Shown: positions 1 through 6,645, counted from the first letter of the stretch. The stretch: 9,759 bases of DNA from an uncultured Veillonella sp. (GCA_900552715.1 USAV01000073.1:1-9759); one strand, 5' to 3'. The notes: generated by a model from the sequence alone, not told the origin. Numbers and translations: made by a program.

Positions 1-65
1 GCATGACCTAAATAATAAGCCGCTGTCAATCCTGTTAGGCCACCGCCCACAATTGTTACATTCAC
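1..65 (-). CDS. hemY: Protoporphyrinogen/coproporphyrinogen oxidase, 5' end only (HemY/CgoX-like)
   Basis: Only the first 21 codons are inside the window; the gene continues past position 1. The peptide begins VNVTIVGGGLTGLTAAYYLG, which contains the N-terminal beta strand and the GxGxxG dinucleotide-binding loop of FAD-dependent oxidoreductases. The GTG start at 65-63 shares bases with the hemH TGA at 64-62 (GTGA overlap), so translation is probably coupled, and an AAAGGA-like ribosome site lies about 7 bases upstream within hemH. The fold signature alone fits many flavoproteins (amine oxidases, phytoene desaturases). The assignment to the HemY/CgoX family is inference from its place directly after hemE and hemH, the usual order in Firmicutes. 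In that family the enzyme oxidises coproporphyrinogen or protoporphyrinogen to the porphyrin. Confidence 0.72.
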   Translation of the reverse strand, partial: MNVTIVGGGLTGLTAAYYLGH

Positions 66-961
66 GAATGAATCCTTTCTAATATTGCACTCGCCATAGC
101 TTGTAAGAATGTTTTATTACAATTCGGCATCTGTGCACGCATATATACAGCGCCGCCCGCATCAACGAGTTCTTTACACTCCACATCATTATCGTACAAC
201 ACCTCTACATGATTGCTGACAAAGCCAAATGGTACAAAGGCGATATGTATCGCACCATTACGTAGAGCTTGATTGATGGCCTCTTCTACGGTAGGACCTA
301 ACCATTGCCCATGTGGGGCCGCGCTCTGCCAAGCCACAGACCAATTAGATAAACCACAACGTTCTGCGATTTCTCTGGCACTTTCATCTAAGGCTAACGC
401 ATAAGAATCTCCATTATGACTATTAATAAGAGGTATACTATGGGCACTAAAAATTACAAATACATCATTAGTAGCATCGATACAATCCGAAACGGCTTTT
501 ACCCAATATTCCATAAACGATGGTTGATCCCACCAGGAACGAATCACATCAAAGGTTACTCCTTGATGGTTACCAATTGCCGCTTGTACTTGCTTCTCAT
601 AGGCCCCTGTACCAAGAGATGTAAAGAATGGAGCCGTTACAATAGCAACGATGTGTTCTACACCTTGTTGGACTAAAGCATCTACCGCATCAGCAATAGA
701 AGGTTTCATATGAAGATAGCCAATAGCTGATGGCATAGATGGTAACAATGTAATCAATGTTTCATATTGACGCTCTGCCATTGTCTGTAATTCTACATTG
801 GACCATTGTCCAATTGCATCATAGCGACGTGTAAGGTTAGCAACCTCAACATCTGAAGGTACACGACCATGACGAATGCTCGTCATGTATGGCACTAAAT
901 CATCCTTACTTGAAGGGCTACCATAGGATAAAAATAATAATCCTTTTTTCTCAATATCCAC
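62..961 (-). CDS. hemH: Ferrochelatase, probably coproporphyrin-type (HemH/CpfC)
   Basis: The enzyme inserts Fe2+ into a porphyrin in the cytoplasm. From the GTG at 961 the product is 299 residues, close to the roughly 310 of Bacillus HemH. Family motifs in order are LLFLSYGSP (8-16), IRHGR (29-33), VTAPFF (108-113), SAHSIP with the metal-binding His174 (172-177), WQS (211-213), WLGP (220-223) and HVEVLYDND with Glu253 (251-259). Tyr13 matches the axial Tyr13 of the B. subtilis enzyme, which in family knowledge marks coproporphyrin ferrochelatases; typical protoporphyrin enzymes have Leu or Met there. The frame stays open upstream to an ATG at 1060, but that start would overlap hemE by 95 bases. 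The GTG at 961 sits 4 bases after the hemE stop, with AGAGGG 8 bases before it, and gives the right N-terminus. The stop overlaps the next gene's start. Confidence 0.93.
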   Translation of the reverse strand: MDIEKKGLLFLSYGSPSSKDDLVPYMTSIRHGRVPSDVEVANLTRRYDAIGQWSNVELQTMAERQYETLITLLPSMPSAIGYLHMKPSIADAVDALVQQGVEHIVAIVTAPFFTSLGTGAYEKQVQAAIGNHQGVTFDVIRSWWDQPSFMEYWVKAVSDCIDATNDVFVIFSAHSIPLINSHNGDSYALALDESAREIAERCGLSNWSVAWQSAAPHGQWLGPTVEEAINQALRNGAIHIAFVPFGFVSNHVEVLYDNDVECKELVDAGGAVYMRAQMPNCNKTFLQAMASAILERIHS

Positions 962-965
962 TAGC

Positions 966-2009
966 TTAACCCTCTTGATCCCATAATTCACGACTACGTT
1001 CATGTACATAGTCGGTAAGCCAATGAAGCTTCTTAGGATCCGCCTCTGGGAATACGCCATGACCTAAGTTAAAGATATGGCGACCGTAACGAACACCGTC
1101 AAGTAAAATACGGTCTACTTCATGAGCTAATGTTTTTTCATCGGCGAATAAGTAGGCAGGATCAAGATTACCTTGTACCGTTTGTGTTACACCACGCTCA
1201 TTAGCCATAACGATGGAGCTACGCCAATCAAGAGCGATTACATCCAATGGCAAATGAGACCAAATAGATACGAGATGATCGGTACCAACACCATTCATAG
1301 CCATAGGTAAATGAGGGTATCGATCTTTTACAGTCTTAATAATCCGTTCCATATGAGGATAAATACCTTGTTTGTATTGGTCCGCATTCACAGCACCTAC
1401 CCAAGAATCGAAGATTTGTAGTGCGTTCGCACCCGCTTCGGCTTGCATAGACAAGTACTCAATGGACATATCCGCTAACTTTGTCATCAATGCATTCCAT
1501 ACATCAGGCGCACCGATGAGCATGCCACGAGTTTTATTGTAATTCTTTGTCGGGCCCCCTTCGATGAGGTATGACGCAATCGTGAATGGTGCGCCACAGA
1601 ACCCGATGAGCGGAACGTCGAGCATACCAGATGTTAACAGTGTAATTGTTTTTCCAATATAGTCTACCTTTGTAGGATCAAAGGTATCTAATTTATCTAC
1701 ATCAGCCATGGAGCGAATCGGTGTATTAAACACAGGGCCCACACCAGCCTTGAGTTCTACCTTTACATTCATCCCCACCATAGGACTCATAATATCCTTG
1801 TAAAGAATCGCCGCATCCACACCGTATTCTTTTACAGGTAGTTCCGTAACACGAGCACACAACTCAGGCTCTTTTGTAATTTCAAAGAGCGTATATTTTT
1901 CTTTAATTTTGCGGTACTCCGCTTGGCTACGACCAGCTTGGCGCATATACCATACAGGTGTTACACCAGGGTTCTTCCCTTGGATCATATCTAAATATGC
2001 TGTATTCAA
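966..2009 (-). CDS. hemE: Uroporphyrinogen decarboxylase
   Basis: HemE removes four acetate carboxyls from uroporphyrinogen III to give coproporphyrinogen III in the cytoplasm. The 347-residue length is normal for the family. Visible motifs are PVWYMRQAGR (18-27; the two arginines bind substrate carboxylates), Asp72 in LYKDIMSP (equivalent to the catalytic Asp86 of the human enzyme), GFCGAPFTIASYLIEG (136-151), DSW (201-203), DWR (261-263), QGNLDP (279-284) and FNLGHGV (313-319). The start is TTG at 2009: AAAGGGG stands 8 bases upstream, and the first in-frame ATG (residue 8) would trim the conserved N-terminus and lacks such a site. hemE leads the hemE-hemH-hemY cluster. A palindrome and direct repeats just upstream may regulate it, but I found no convincing -35/-10 pair. 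Confidence 0.96.
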   Translation of the reverse strand: MNTAYLDMIQGKNPGVTPVWYMRQAGRSQAEYRKIKEKYTLFEITKEPELCARVTELPVKEYGVDAAILYKDIMSPMVGMNVKVELKAGVGPVFNTPIRSMADVDKLDTFDPTKVDYIGKTITLLTSGMLDVPLIGFCGAPFTIASYLIEGGPTKNYNKTRGMLIGAPDVWNALMTKLADMSIEYLSMQAEAGANALQIFDSWVGAVNADQYKQGIYPHMERIIKTVKDRYPHLPMAMNGVGTDHLVSIWSHLPLDVIALDWRSSIVMANERGVTQTVQGNLDPAYLFADEKTLAHEVDRILLDGVRYGRHIFNLGHGVFPEADPKKLHWLTDYVHERSRELWDQEG

Positions 2010-2014
2010 GTACT

Positions 2015-2025
2015 CAACCCCTTTC
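2015..2025 (-). promoter_or_regulatory. Ribosome-binding site deciding the hemE TTG start
   Basis: On the minus strand GAAAGGGGTTG precedes the TTG codon at 2009. The GGGG core is well placed (8 bases from the start codon) and supports the non-ATG start. The same stretch is complementary to C-rich loops of the putative small RNA at 8383-8551 (see findings). Confidence 0.7.
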
Positions 2026-2052
2026 TTTCTAATCTATACTAACACACTATGA

Positions 2053-2076
2053 TAACTAAAACAGTTACTTTAGTTA
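2053..2076. promoter_or_regulatory. Palindrome upstream of hemE, candidate operator
   Basis: TAACTAAA, an 8-base spacer, then TTTAGTTA form a perfect 8-bp inverted repeat 44-67 bases upstream of the hemE TTG. It lies in the only non-coding gap before the haem operon, where a transcriptional regulator would be expected to bind. It does not match a Fur box or any other operator I recognise. It could also fold as a small hairpin in a transcript reading through from the ATPase gene. Confidence 0.4.
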
Positions 2077-2094
2077 CATCACATATATCATCAC
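2077..2094. repeat. Paired CATCAC direct repeats beside the hemE palindrome
   Basis: CATCAC occurs at 2077-2082 and again at 2089-2094, separated by ATATAT, giving a 12-base period that directly abuts the palindrome at 2053-2076. The arrangement resembles two half-sites for a dimeric DNA-binding protein, but no known regulator is implied. Short repeats of this size can arise by chance in AT-rich DNA. Confidence 0.3.
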
Positions 2095-2104
2095 TATGAA
2101 TATT

Positions 2105-2133
2105 CCCTGTGAAAGCTAAACACCTTCACAGGG
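2105..2133 (-). other. Stem-loop between the ATPase gene and hemE
   Basis: CCCTGTGAA (2105-2113) and TTCACAGGG (2125-2133) form a perfect 9-bp stem with an 11-base loop. On the minus strand it lies 40-68 bases after the ATPase stop codon. No run of T follows on either strand, so it is not a standard intrinsic terminator. It could act as a weak terminator, an RNA-processing site or a 3'-end stabiliser separating the repair genes from the haem operon. Confidence 0.45.
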
Positions 2134-2140
2134 GTTCAAT

Positions 2141-2204
2141 TTAGTGGCGACTTAATCAGTGGCAATCAATGTTTAATTGCGACTCAATTTGTGGCAATCA
2201 ATGC
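2141..2204. repeat. 32-bp imperfect tandem duplication over the ATPase gene 3' end
   Basis: Two adjacent 32-base units (2141-2172 and 2173-2204) agree at 26 of 32 positions, including an identical 13-base GTGGCAATCAATG. The right-hand unit encodes the last residues of the ATPase, IDCHKLSRN, and its stop. The left-hand unit, read in the same frame on the minus strand, gives IDCH-stop-LSRH-stop. It therefore looks like a decayed copy of the gene's terminal codons lying just beyond its stop. Confidence 0.65.
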
Positions 2205-5055
2205 CTGTAATAGATTGAGCCATATCAAATACAGAACGTTGGCACGTGAATAACCAGATTTGTTGGTTCTTTCCGATTTCTGCTAATAATTCTAATGCAC
2301 TACGTTGACGGTTTTCATCAAAACGCACGAGAATATCGTCTAATATGATTGGCAAGGATTCAACTTGGTAAGAGAATACCTTAGCTAATGCTAGACGCAA
2401 TGCCAAGTATACTTGATCAGCTAAACCACTAGACCAGAACTTCAGCTCTAGTCTCTCTCCGTTGCCATTAACCAAGGCTACGCCTTCATTGATACCAAGG
2501 ATATCAAAGGTATAGATACCGCCAGTCAAACGTTCTATATAAGAAGATGCAAGCTCTAACATATGAGGCTGCTTTTCTTGCTCGTACGATTGTTGAGCCT
2601 TATCCATGCAGTGACTCATCAACACTTGAGTAGCCCAATCTTCGAGAGCAGATTCCAGTTCATTTTGTAATGCTTCACGTTCTTGAAGCATTTGGTGTTG
2701 CTCTTGGTCAGAACCTAGGGCACGCATAGACTCCACAATTTGACCACGGCGCTCATATAAGATTGCCAACTTATCTTCAATGGATGCTATTTCTCGTTCA
2801 GAATGAGCTAATTCATCAAGCCAATTATCCTTATTGCCTTCACGCAAGCGGCGATAGAATAAATCTCTATTCTCCGCATCAGGTGCTAGTAAATCTAACT
2901 GAACCTGACTTTGTTTGTAAATGGTTTGCCATTGCTTGTATTGATCTTCATCAATAAGATGTTGACGATACTCGTTAGAGCTTTCCATACCAGCCTTATG
3001 CAAGAGTTCTTGTTGACGAAGTAGCAATTCTTTTTCTTTGCGGTGCCAGTTATCGTACTCATTGCGGAAGCTTTTACGTTGTGCTTCCTTTTGTTCCCAT
3101 ACAATTTTATTTTGTTGGAAGTTTTTGTATTGGTTATAAATACGTTTTAACTCTGTTGGAGATACTGGCGCCTCAACACCAAGGTTATACCACAAGGTCA
3201 TCGCTTGGTCTTCAATAACACGCAACCCTTCTTTATGCTCAGCTAATCGCTTTTCATAGCCTTCAATGGTGCGCAATTGTTCATGATATTGATCATACTC
3301 TTGTTTGAGGCCAAAGAAATCATCTTCGTTAAGACTCTTCGCCGCACCTTGTGGTAACCAATTCTGCCAAGCTGCAAGGGCTTCATCATAAATAGCTTGC
3401 AACGTATGTCCCTCTTGGATCCAACGATCAAGATGTGCCGCCCCTTCTATAGATGGAATTGGGCTCACTACAGGTGTTGCGGCTTTAATAATTGCCTCTA
3501 GCTGATGCTCTACATCAGATTTACGAGAGGACAAGATTTGTAACTCGTAGTTCAGTTTAGATACATCAGAATTACCATTATGACGTCGCCATGTAGCATA
3601 CCAGAACAATGCCATAGATAGGATTAACAATATAAATCCACCGATTGTATATAGAACGGACTCTAATACTAAGAGGCCCGCTAATACAAGTAGTACACCA
3701 ATAACGGCTGCTACGCCGCTAATGCGTTGCAACCACTTTGGCAAATTACTCGGTTCTGCATCGGGACCATAGCTATCTCGTTTTTCCGTAACTCGATCTA
3801 TATCCATCAAGATAAGCTCTAATTCACGTTCAAGATGTTCTTTTTTTGCCAAGTCCTCTTCACTGTAATTTGGCAAGGATGCCCCGTCAAGGTTAGCGGC
3901 TGGCAAATCATCGGATGCCTCAGCAGGCTTGCGATCCTGCCAATGCAATAATTGGTCTTTAGCAGTGCGCAAGCGACTTGCTAAGCGCTCTCCTTCAAAC
4001 CAATTCACATCATCAGCCATCGGCTCATCATCACGCCACGCAGAATGCATAGAACGAGAAAACTCTAATTGTTCTCGTACCTTAAAAATATACGCATCCC
4101 CTTCTTCACACTCCCGGCGCAATTGTTCCCACTTGGCGCCTTGTTGAATAAGGTCTTCAATATCTTGACCATACGTACCAAATGGACTATCCGGGCTAAA
4201 GTTAGCTGGCATCAAGGCCCCTTCCTTTTCCTGCCACAACTGCATATTGTCTCGAGCTCGTTTGATTTCCTCATCGATGCGAAGGAACTCATCACGACTC
4301 AAGGCAAGCTCACTATTGTACTGTTGCATATGCATACGCGCTTCTTCGCTACGGCGATACGTATCCCATGCGCGCAATACGACGTCTATACCATCGCGGT
4401 ATTCCTTCCACTCTTGCAACTGACCTTGTAATTCTGCTTCAGTCTGTTCCGTACTGTGAAAGGCTTTTTGCAATTCTACATATTGCGTTTCATGCTCGGC
4501 TAAATGGCTTAACTTTTGACGATTTTCTTTAAGCTCATCCATCAACACATTGATGCGCCGTTTACCATTGGAGGAAGCTACTAATAGATCAGTAGCGCCT
4601 TTTTCCACATCTTTTACGACCGAACCTAAATGCTCGCCCCCTTCAGCGCCGAAGAAACGAGACCGAACCTCTACCTCTTGTAGAACATCGAGGCCTTGTA
4701 AATCATCAAGGGTCAATGCAAAAATTCGGTTATATGTTTTTTTATCAATACCATGCCACCAGTGTTGAGCTGGCTCCTCATGAATGGCTGGATTTCCAGG
4801 ACTGTAAAAGTCTAGTTGTTTACCCTTACGACCAATGTAGTAGCTTTCACCATTACGCTCTACATCAAGGGCACCCGTCATAGGCCCATAAGCCTTATGA
4901 GTACCGCCGAATAGAAGTGTGCGCATCCCTTCAAGCAAGGAGGTTTTGCCACTTTCATTAGGGCCATACATGAGCTGAACACCATGATTTCCCGTAGTGA
5001 AAGACCAGTCGCGATACGGGCCAAATTCATCAAATCGTATGCGTTTAATGTTCAT
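2173..5055 (-). CDS. yhaN: SMC/Rad50-like AAA ATPase, YhaN family, with central membrane hairpin
   Basis: This 960-residue protein has the split-ATPase layout of SMC/SbcC proteins. The Walker A loop GPNESGKTS (31-39) is near the N-terminus after an FGPY strand. Long charged, heptad-like stretches rich in Glu, Gln, Lys and Leu fill roughly 170-430 and 490-840. The signature WSSGLADQVYLALRLA (about 874-889), the Walker B IILDDILV (903-910) and the D-loop RFDEN are near the C-terminus. The middle (about 440-488) holds two hydrophobic segments instead of the CxxC zinc hook of Rad50/SbcC. Length and layout match B. subtilis YhaN. The ATG at 5055 has GGGGG 8 bases upstream, and the gene overlaps the upstream nuclease gene by 11 bases, so the two products probably act as a pair in DNA end processing or repair, as SbcC and SbcD do. 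The exact substrate is unknown. Confidence 0.87.
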   Translation of the reverse strand: MNIKRIRFDEFGPYRDWSFTTGNHGVQLMYGPNESGKTSLLEGMRTLLFGGTHKAYGPMTGALDVERNGESYYIGRKGKQLDFYSPGNPAIHEEPAQHWWHGIDKKTYNRIFALTLDDLQGLDVLQEVEVRSRFFGAEGGEHLGSVVKDVEKGATDLLVASSNGKRRINVLMDELKENRQKLSHLAEHETQYVELQKAFHSTEQTEAELQGQLQEWKEYRDGIDVVLRAWDTYRRSEEARMHMQQYNSELALSRDEFLRIDEEIKRARDNMQLWQEKEGALMPANFSPDSPFGTYGQDIEDLIQQGAKWEQLRRECEEGDAYIFKVREQLEFSRSMHSAWRDDEPMADDVNWFEGERLASRLRTAKDQLLHWQDRKPAEASDDLPAANLDGASLPNYSEEDLAKKEHLERELELILMDIDRVTEKRDSYGPDAEPSNLPKWLQRISGVAAVIGVLLVLAGLLVLESVLYTIGGFILLILSMALFWYATWRRHNGNSDVSKLNYELQILSSRKSDVEHQLEAIIKAATPVVSPIPSIEGAAHLDRWIQEGHTLQAIYDEALAAWQNWLPQGAAKSLNEDDFFGLKQEYDQYHEQLRTIEGYEKRLAEHKEGLRVIEDQAMTLWYNLGVEAPVSPTELKRIYNQYKNFQQNKIVWEQKEAQRKSFRNEYDNWHRKEKELLLRQQELLHKAGMESSNEYRQHLIDEDQYKQWQTIYKQSQVQLDLLAPDAENRDLFYRRLREGNKDNWLDELAHSEREIASIEDKLAILYERRGQIVESMRALGSDQEQHQMLQEREALQNELESALEDWATQVLMSHCMDKAQQSYEQEKQPHMLELASSYIERLTGGIYTFDILGINEGVALVNGNGERLELKFWSSGLADQVYLALRLALAKVFSYQVESLPIILDDILVRFDENRQRSALELLAEIGKNQQIWLFTCQRSVFDMAQSITGIDCHKLSRN

Positions 5056-6316
5056 CGTTAGCCCCCATCAATACAGTAACACCTTCAATTTCACAGCGCT
5101 TCAAGGCACGCAATAATAACTCATCACTCAACAAATCGGCATATACACCTAAGCGTTTAAATTCAGGACGTTCTGCCAAAATTTGACGTGCCGTCTGTAC
5201 TGCATTACCATCAACCATATCGTCATAGGCGCGCAAATAATCGCCTACCACATCAGATAACAATCTACGCTCCGCTAAATTGATACTAGGACGCGTATTA
5301 CACATCACGCGGTATGGCATAACGAATATAGATTTACTCTTCTCTTCGCTTTGAGACTCTTGCAACCATAATTTACGCACCCCTTCTTGGGTACATAAAC
5401 GATGCAATGGCCCTGTGCCTACGAGAACAATAGAAAGCAAAATGTTTTTCTTATACTGTTTACGCAAGTTTTCTTTTTTATGGCGTAAAATTTCTAAGAA
5501 TTCTGCTTCAGTTTTCATACCTGCAATATCAATTTTGATTTCTTCAAAACGGATAGCACTGGTCTCAATAAATCGAGGTTCACAATGACCATTATGGGAT
5601 ACAGAAACAAGATAGCACCCCTTAGGGCCTATTTCTTTGCGGTGTAAACCTTGCGGATTACCAGCATAAACAACGAGAGGTTCCTCGCTAAGGACTTGAG
5701 ATTTATGAATATGTCCTAACGCCCAATAGTCCATAGCTGCTTCTGCTAGGTCTGTTAAACTACATGGACCAGTTACATTATGGTTTTCAGAGCCCGCACT
5801 AGAACCTACCGTACCATGCATAACAGCAAGAGAAAACTCATCTCGTTCAAAGGCGCGGTATTGACGCGCATAATTGTCGCTTTCATTACCATGACCACAG
5901 CTAATACCGTAAACGCCACCAATTTCAATATTGTTAACAATCAATGGAAAACGTTGTACTTGTTCACTAGAGAATACATGCACATTGTCAGGCATCTGTA
6001 ATTGAGCCTTCCAGCTTTCAGCAGGGTCATGATTACCTTGCACCATATAAACTGCAATGCGATGCTCTGCCAAGCGATACATGGCACGTACAAAGCGTAC
6101 TTGAGCCTCTAAATTGTGATCTTCGCTATTATAAATATCACCAGCTATGACAACAGCATGAACATGCTCATCAATAGCAGTGTCAATAATTGTATCAAAG
6201 GCTACATAGGTAGCTTCACTCACGGCGCGATCAACGGCGCGGCTAATACCTGTAGCATATTGGAAGGGTGCCCCTAAATGCAGGTCACCACAGTGTATAA
6301 ATCGAAATGGCTGCAT
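5045..6316 (-). CDS. yhaO: Metallophosphatase DNA exonuclease, YhaO/SbcD-like
   Basis: The 423-residue protein begins with a calcineurin-like phosphoesterase domain of the Mre11/SbcD type. All metal-ligand motifs are present: DLHLG (Asp11, His13), GDIYN (Asp60), GNHDP (Asn95-His96-Asp97), MHG (His167) and GHIH (His202, His204). YAGNPQGLHRKE (217-228) is also characteristic of this exonuclease group. The remaining roughly 180 residues form a C-terminal domain with no motif I recognise, as expected for a partner-binding region. The ATG at 6316 is preceded by AAGGAG at 9 bases. As first gene of the pair it shares an 11-base overlap with the YhaN-like ATPase gene, indicating co-translation and a nuclease-ATPase complex. 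Function on DNA is inferred from family; SbcD itself is the nearest alternative name, but the partner's size and missing zinc hook favour YhaO. Confidence 0.9.
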   Translation of the reverse strand: MQPFRFIHCGDLHLGAPFQYATGISRAVDRAVSEATYVAFDTIIDTAIDEHVHAVVIAGDIYNSEDHNLEAQVRFVRAMYRLAEHRIAVYMVQGNHDPAESWKAQLQMPDNVHVFSSEQVQRFPLIVNNIEIGGVYGISCGHGNESDNYARQYRAFERDEFSLAVMHGTVGSSAGSENHNVTGPCSLTDLAEAAMDYWALGHIHKSQVLSEEPLVVYAGNPQGLHRKEIGPKGCYLVSVSHNGHCEPRFIETSAIRFEEIKIDIAGMKTEAEFLEILRHKKENLRKQYKKNILLSIVLVGTGPLHRLCTQEGVRKLWLQESQSEEKSKSIFVMPYRVMCNTRPSINLAERRLLSDVVGDYLRAYDDMVDGNAVQTARQILAERPEFKRLGVYADLLSDELLLRALKRCEIEGVTVLMGANDEH

Positions 6317-6377
6317 CTATATCCACTCCTTATATTAGTACTTTTATTATAGTTATATATAGTAATTACAATACTCT

Positions 6378-6383
6378 ATTATA
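6378..6383 (-). promoter_or_regulatory. Possible -10 box for the yhaO-yhaN operon
   Basis: On the minus strand TATAAT is preceded by GTAG and lies 62 bases upstream of the exonuclease ATG. A good -35 hexamer is not visible 16-18 bases further upstream. A second TATAAT at 6351-6346 is closer to the gene but also lacks a partner. I give the first as the best available candidate. Confidence 0.3.
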
Positions 6384-6421
6384 CTACAAAACCCTAAAGA
6401 TTACTTAAAAATAACTATCAA

Positions 6422-6459
6422 TTAAAACCTTAACATAGATTTAACACCTTAATATAGAT
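6422..6459. repeat. 19-bp tandem repeat, two copies
   Basis: TTAAAACCTTAACATAGAT (6422-6440) is followed directly by TTAACACCTTAATATAGAT (6441-6459), with 17 of 19 bases identical. The unit lies upstream of both divergent genes, about 106-143 bases from the exonuclease start and about 107-144 bases upstream of the bioB -35 box. A 19-bp period is near two helical turns, so a protein could contact both copies on one face. No known operator is recognised. Confidence 0.5.
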
Positions 6460-6541
6460 AGTAAAATATAGCCTCTAAAATTAGTTGTAAGTCATATAAT
6501 TCCTCTGTATTAAAAGCGCTCTAAAAACTACATAAATATTT

Positions 6542-6572
6542 TTGTTAACTCAAAAATACATTAAGTTGACAA
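6542..6572. promoter_or_regulatory. BirA-like biotin operator, site 1
   Basis: The left arm TTGTTAAC (6542-6549), a 15-base spacer and the right arm GTTGACAA (6565-6572) form an inverted repeat with one mismatch. Known BirA operators in Firmicutes and Proteobacteria have the form TTGTTAAC(C) - spacer - (G)GTTAACAA. The right arm covers the bioB -35 box, so the bound repressor would block RNA polymerase. A site upstream of bioB is where BirA, the bifunctional biotin ligase-repressor, is expected to bind. Confidence 0.65.
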
Positions 6573-6594
6573 TTTATGCACTAACGTTTACAAT
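6566..6594 (+). promoter_or_regulatory. Sigma-70-type promoter of bioB
   Basis: A perfect -35 TTGACA (6566-6571) is followed by 17 bases and a -10 TACAAT (6589-6594) with one difference from consensus. Transcription would start near 6601, giving a leader of about 45 bases before the ATG. This is the strongest promoter in the window by sequence. It is embedded in candidate BirA sites, and the 10-bp inverted repeat TTGACAATTT/AAATTGTCAA (6566-6575 and 6596-6605) brackets it. Confidence 0.82.
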
Positions 6595-6598
6595 CAAA

Positions 6599-6632
6599 TT
6601 GTCAATATTTTATATTTTTATTAAGTTAACAA
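6599..6632. promoter_or_regulatory. Second BirA-like half-site pair, around bioB transcription start
   Basis: GTTAACAA (6625-6632) is an exact BirA-type right arm just before the ribosome site. TTGTCAAT (6599-6606) can serve as a degenerate left arm, but the spacing (18 bases) is wider than in site 1. Alternatively, 6625-6632 is a lone half-site or pairs with the exact left arm at 6542-6549. A downstream site would add a second block to transcription. Confidence 0.4.
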
Positions 6633-6634
6633 TT

Positions 6635-6640
6635 AGGAGG
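6635..6640 (+). promoter_or_regulatory. bioB ribosome-binding site
   Basis: AGGAGG is a full anti-16S match placed 5 bases before the ATG at 6646. It begins 2 bases after the BirA-like half-site, so the operator lies in the leader immediately before it. Confidence 0.8.
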
Positions 6641-6645
6641 CTATT

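Larger units (their letters stand above)
6317..6645. other. Divergent intergenic region between yhaO and bioB
   Basis: These 329 bases are very AT-rich and contain no credible gene. The right third holds the bioB promoter and BirA-like sites. The centre holds a 19-bp tandem repeat (6422-6459), and the left side holds a possible -10 box for the exonuclease-ATPase genes. The stretch 6460-6535 shows nothing further I can support, apart from an isolated TATAAT at 6495-6500 without a matching -35. Confidence 0.7.

Noticed and set aside
962..1060. Upstream ATG extension of hemH giving a 332-residue protein
   Set aside because: It would overlap hemE by 95 bases, adds residues with no ferrochelatase character, and lacks the good ribosome site seen before the GTG at 961.
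2033..2038. TATAGA on the minus strand as the hemE -10 box
   Set aside because: Transcription would start about 16 bases before the TTG, almost at the ribosome site, and the -35 position (TTTTAG) is poor.
2105..2133. Hairpin as an intrinsic terminator of the ATPase gene
   Set aside because: No T run follows on either strand; I list it only as a stem-loop.
4069..4431. Plus-strand open frame of 120 codons inside the ATPase gene
   Set aside because: It lies wholly antisense to a well-supported coding sequence, lacks a ribosome site and has no recognisable protein features; the other antisense frames in the window are of the same kind.
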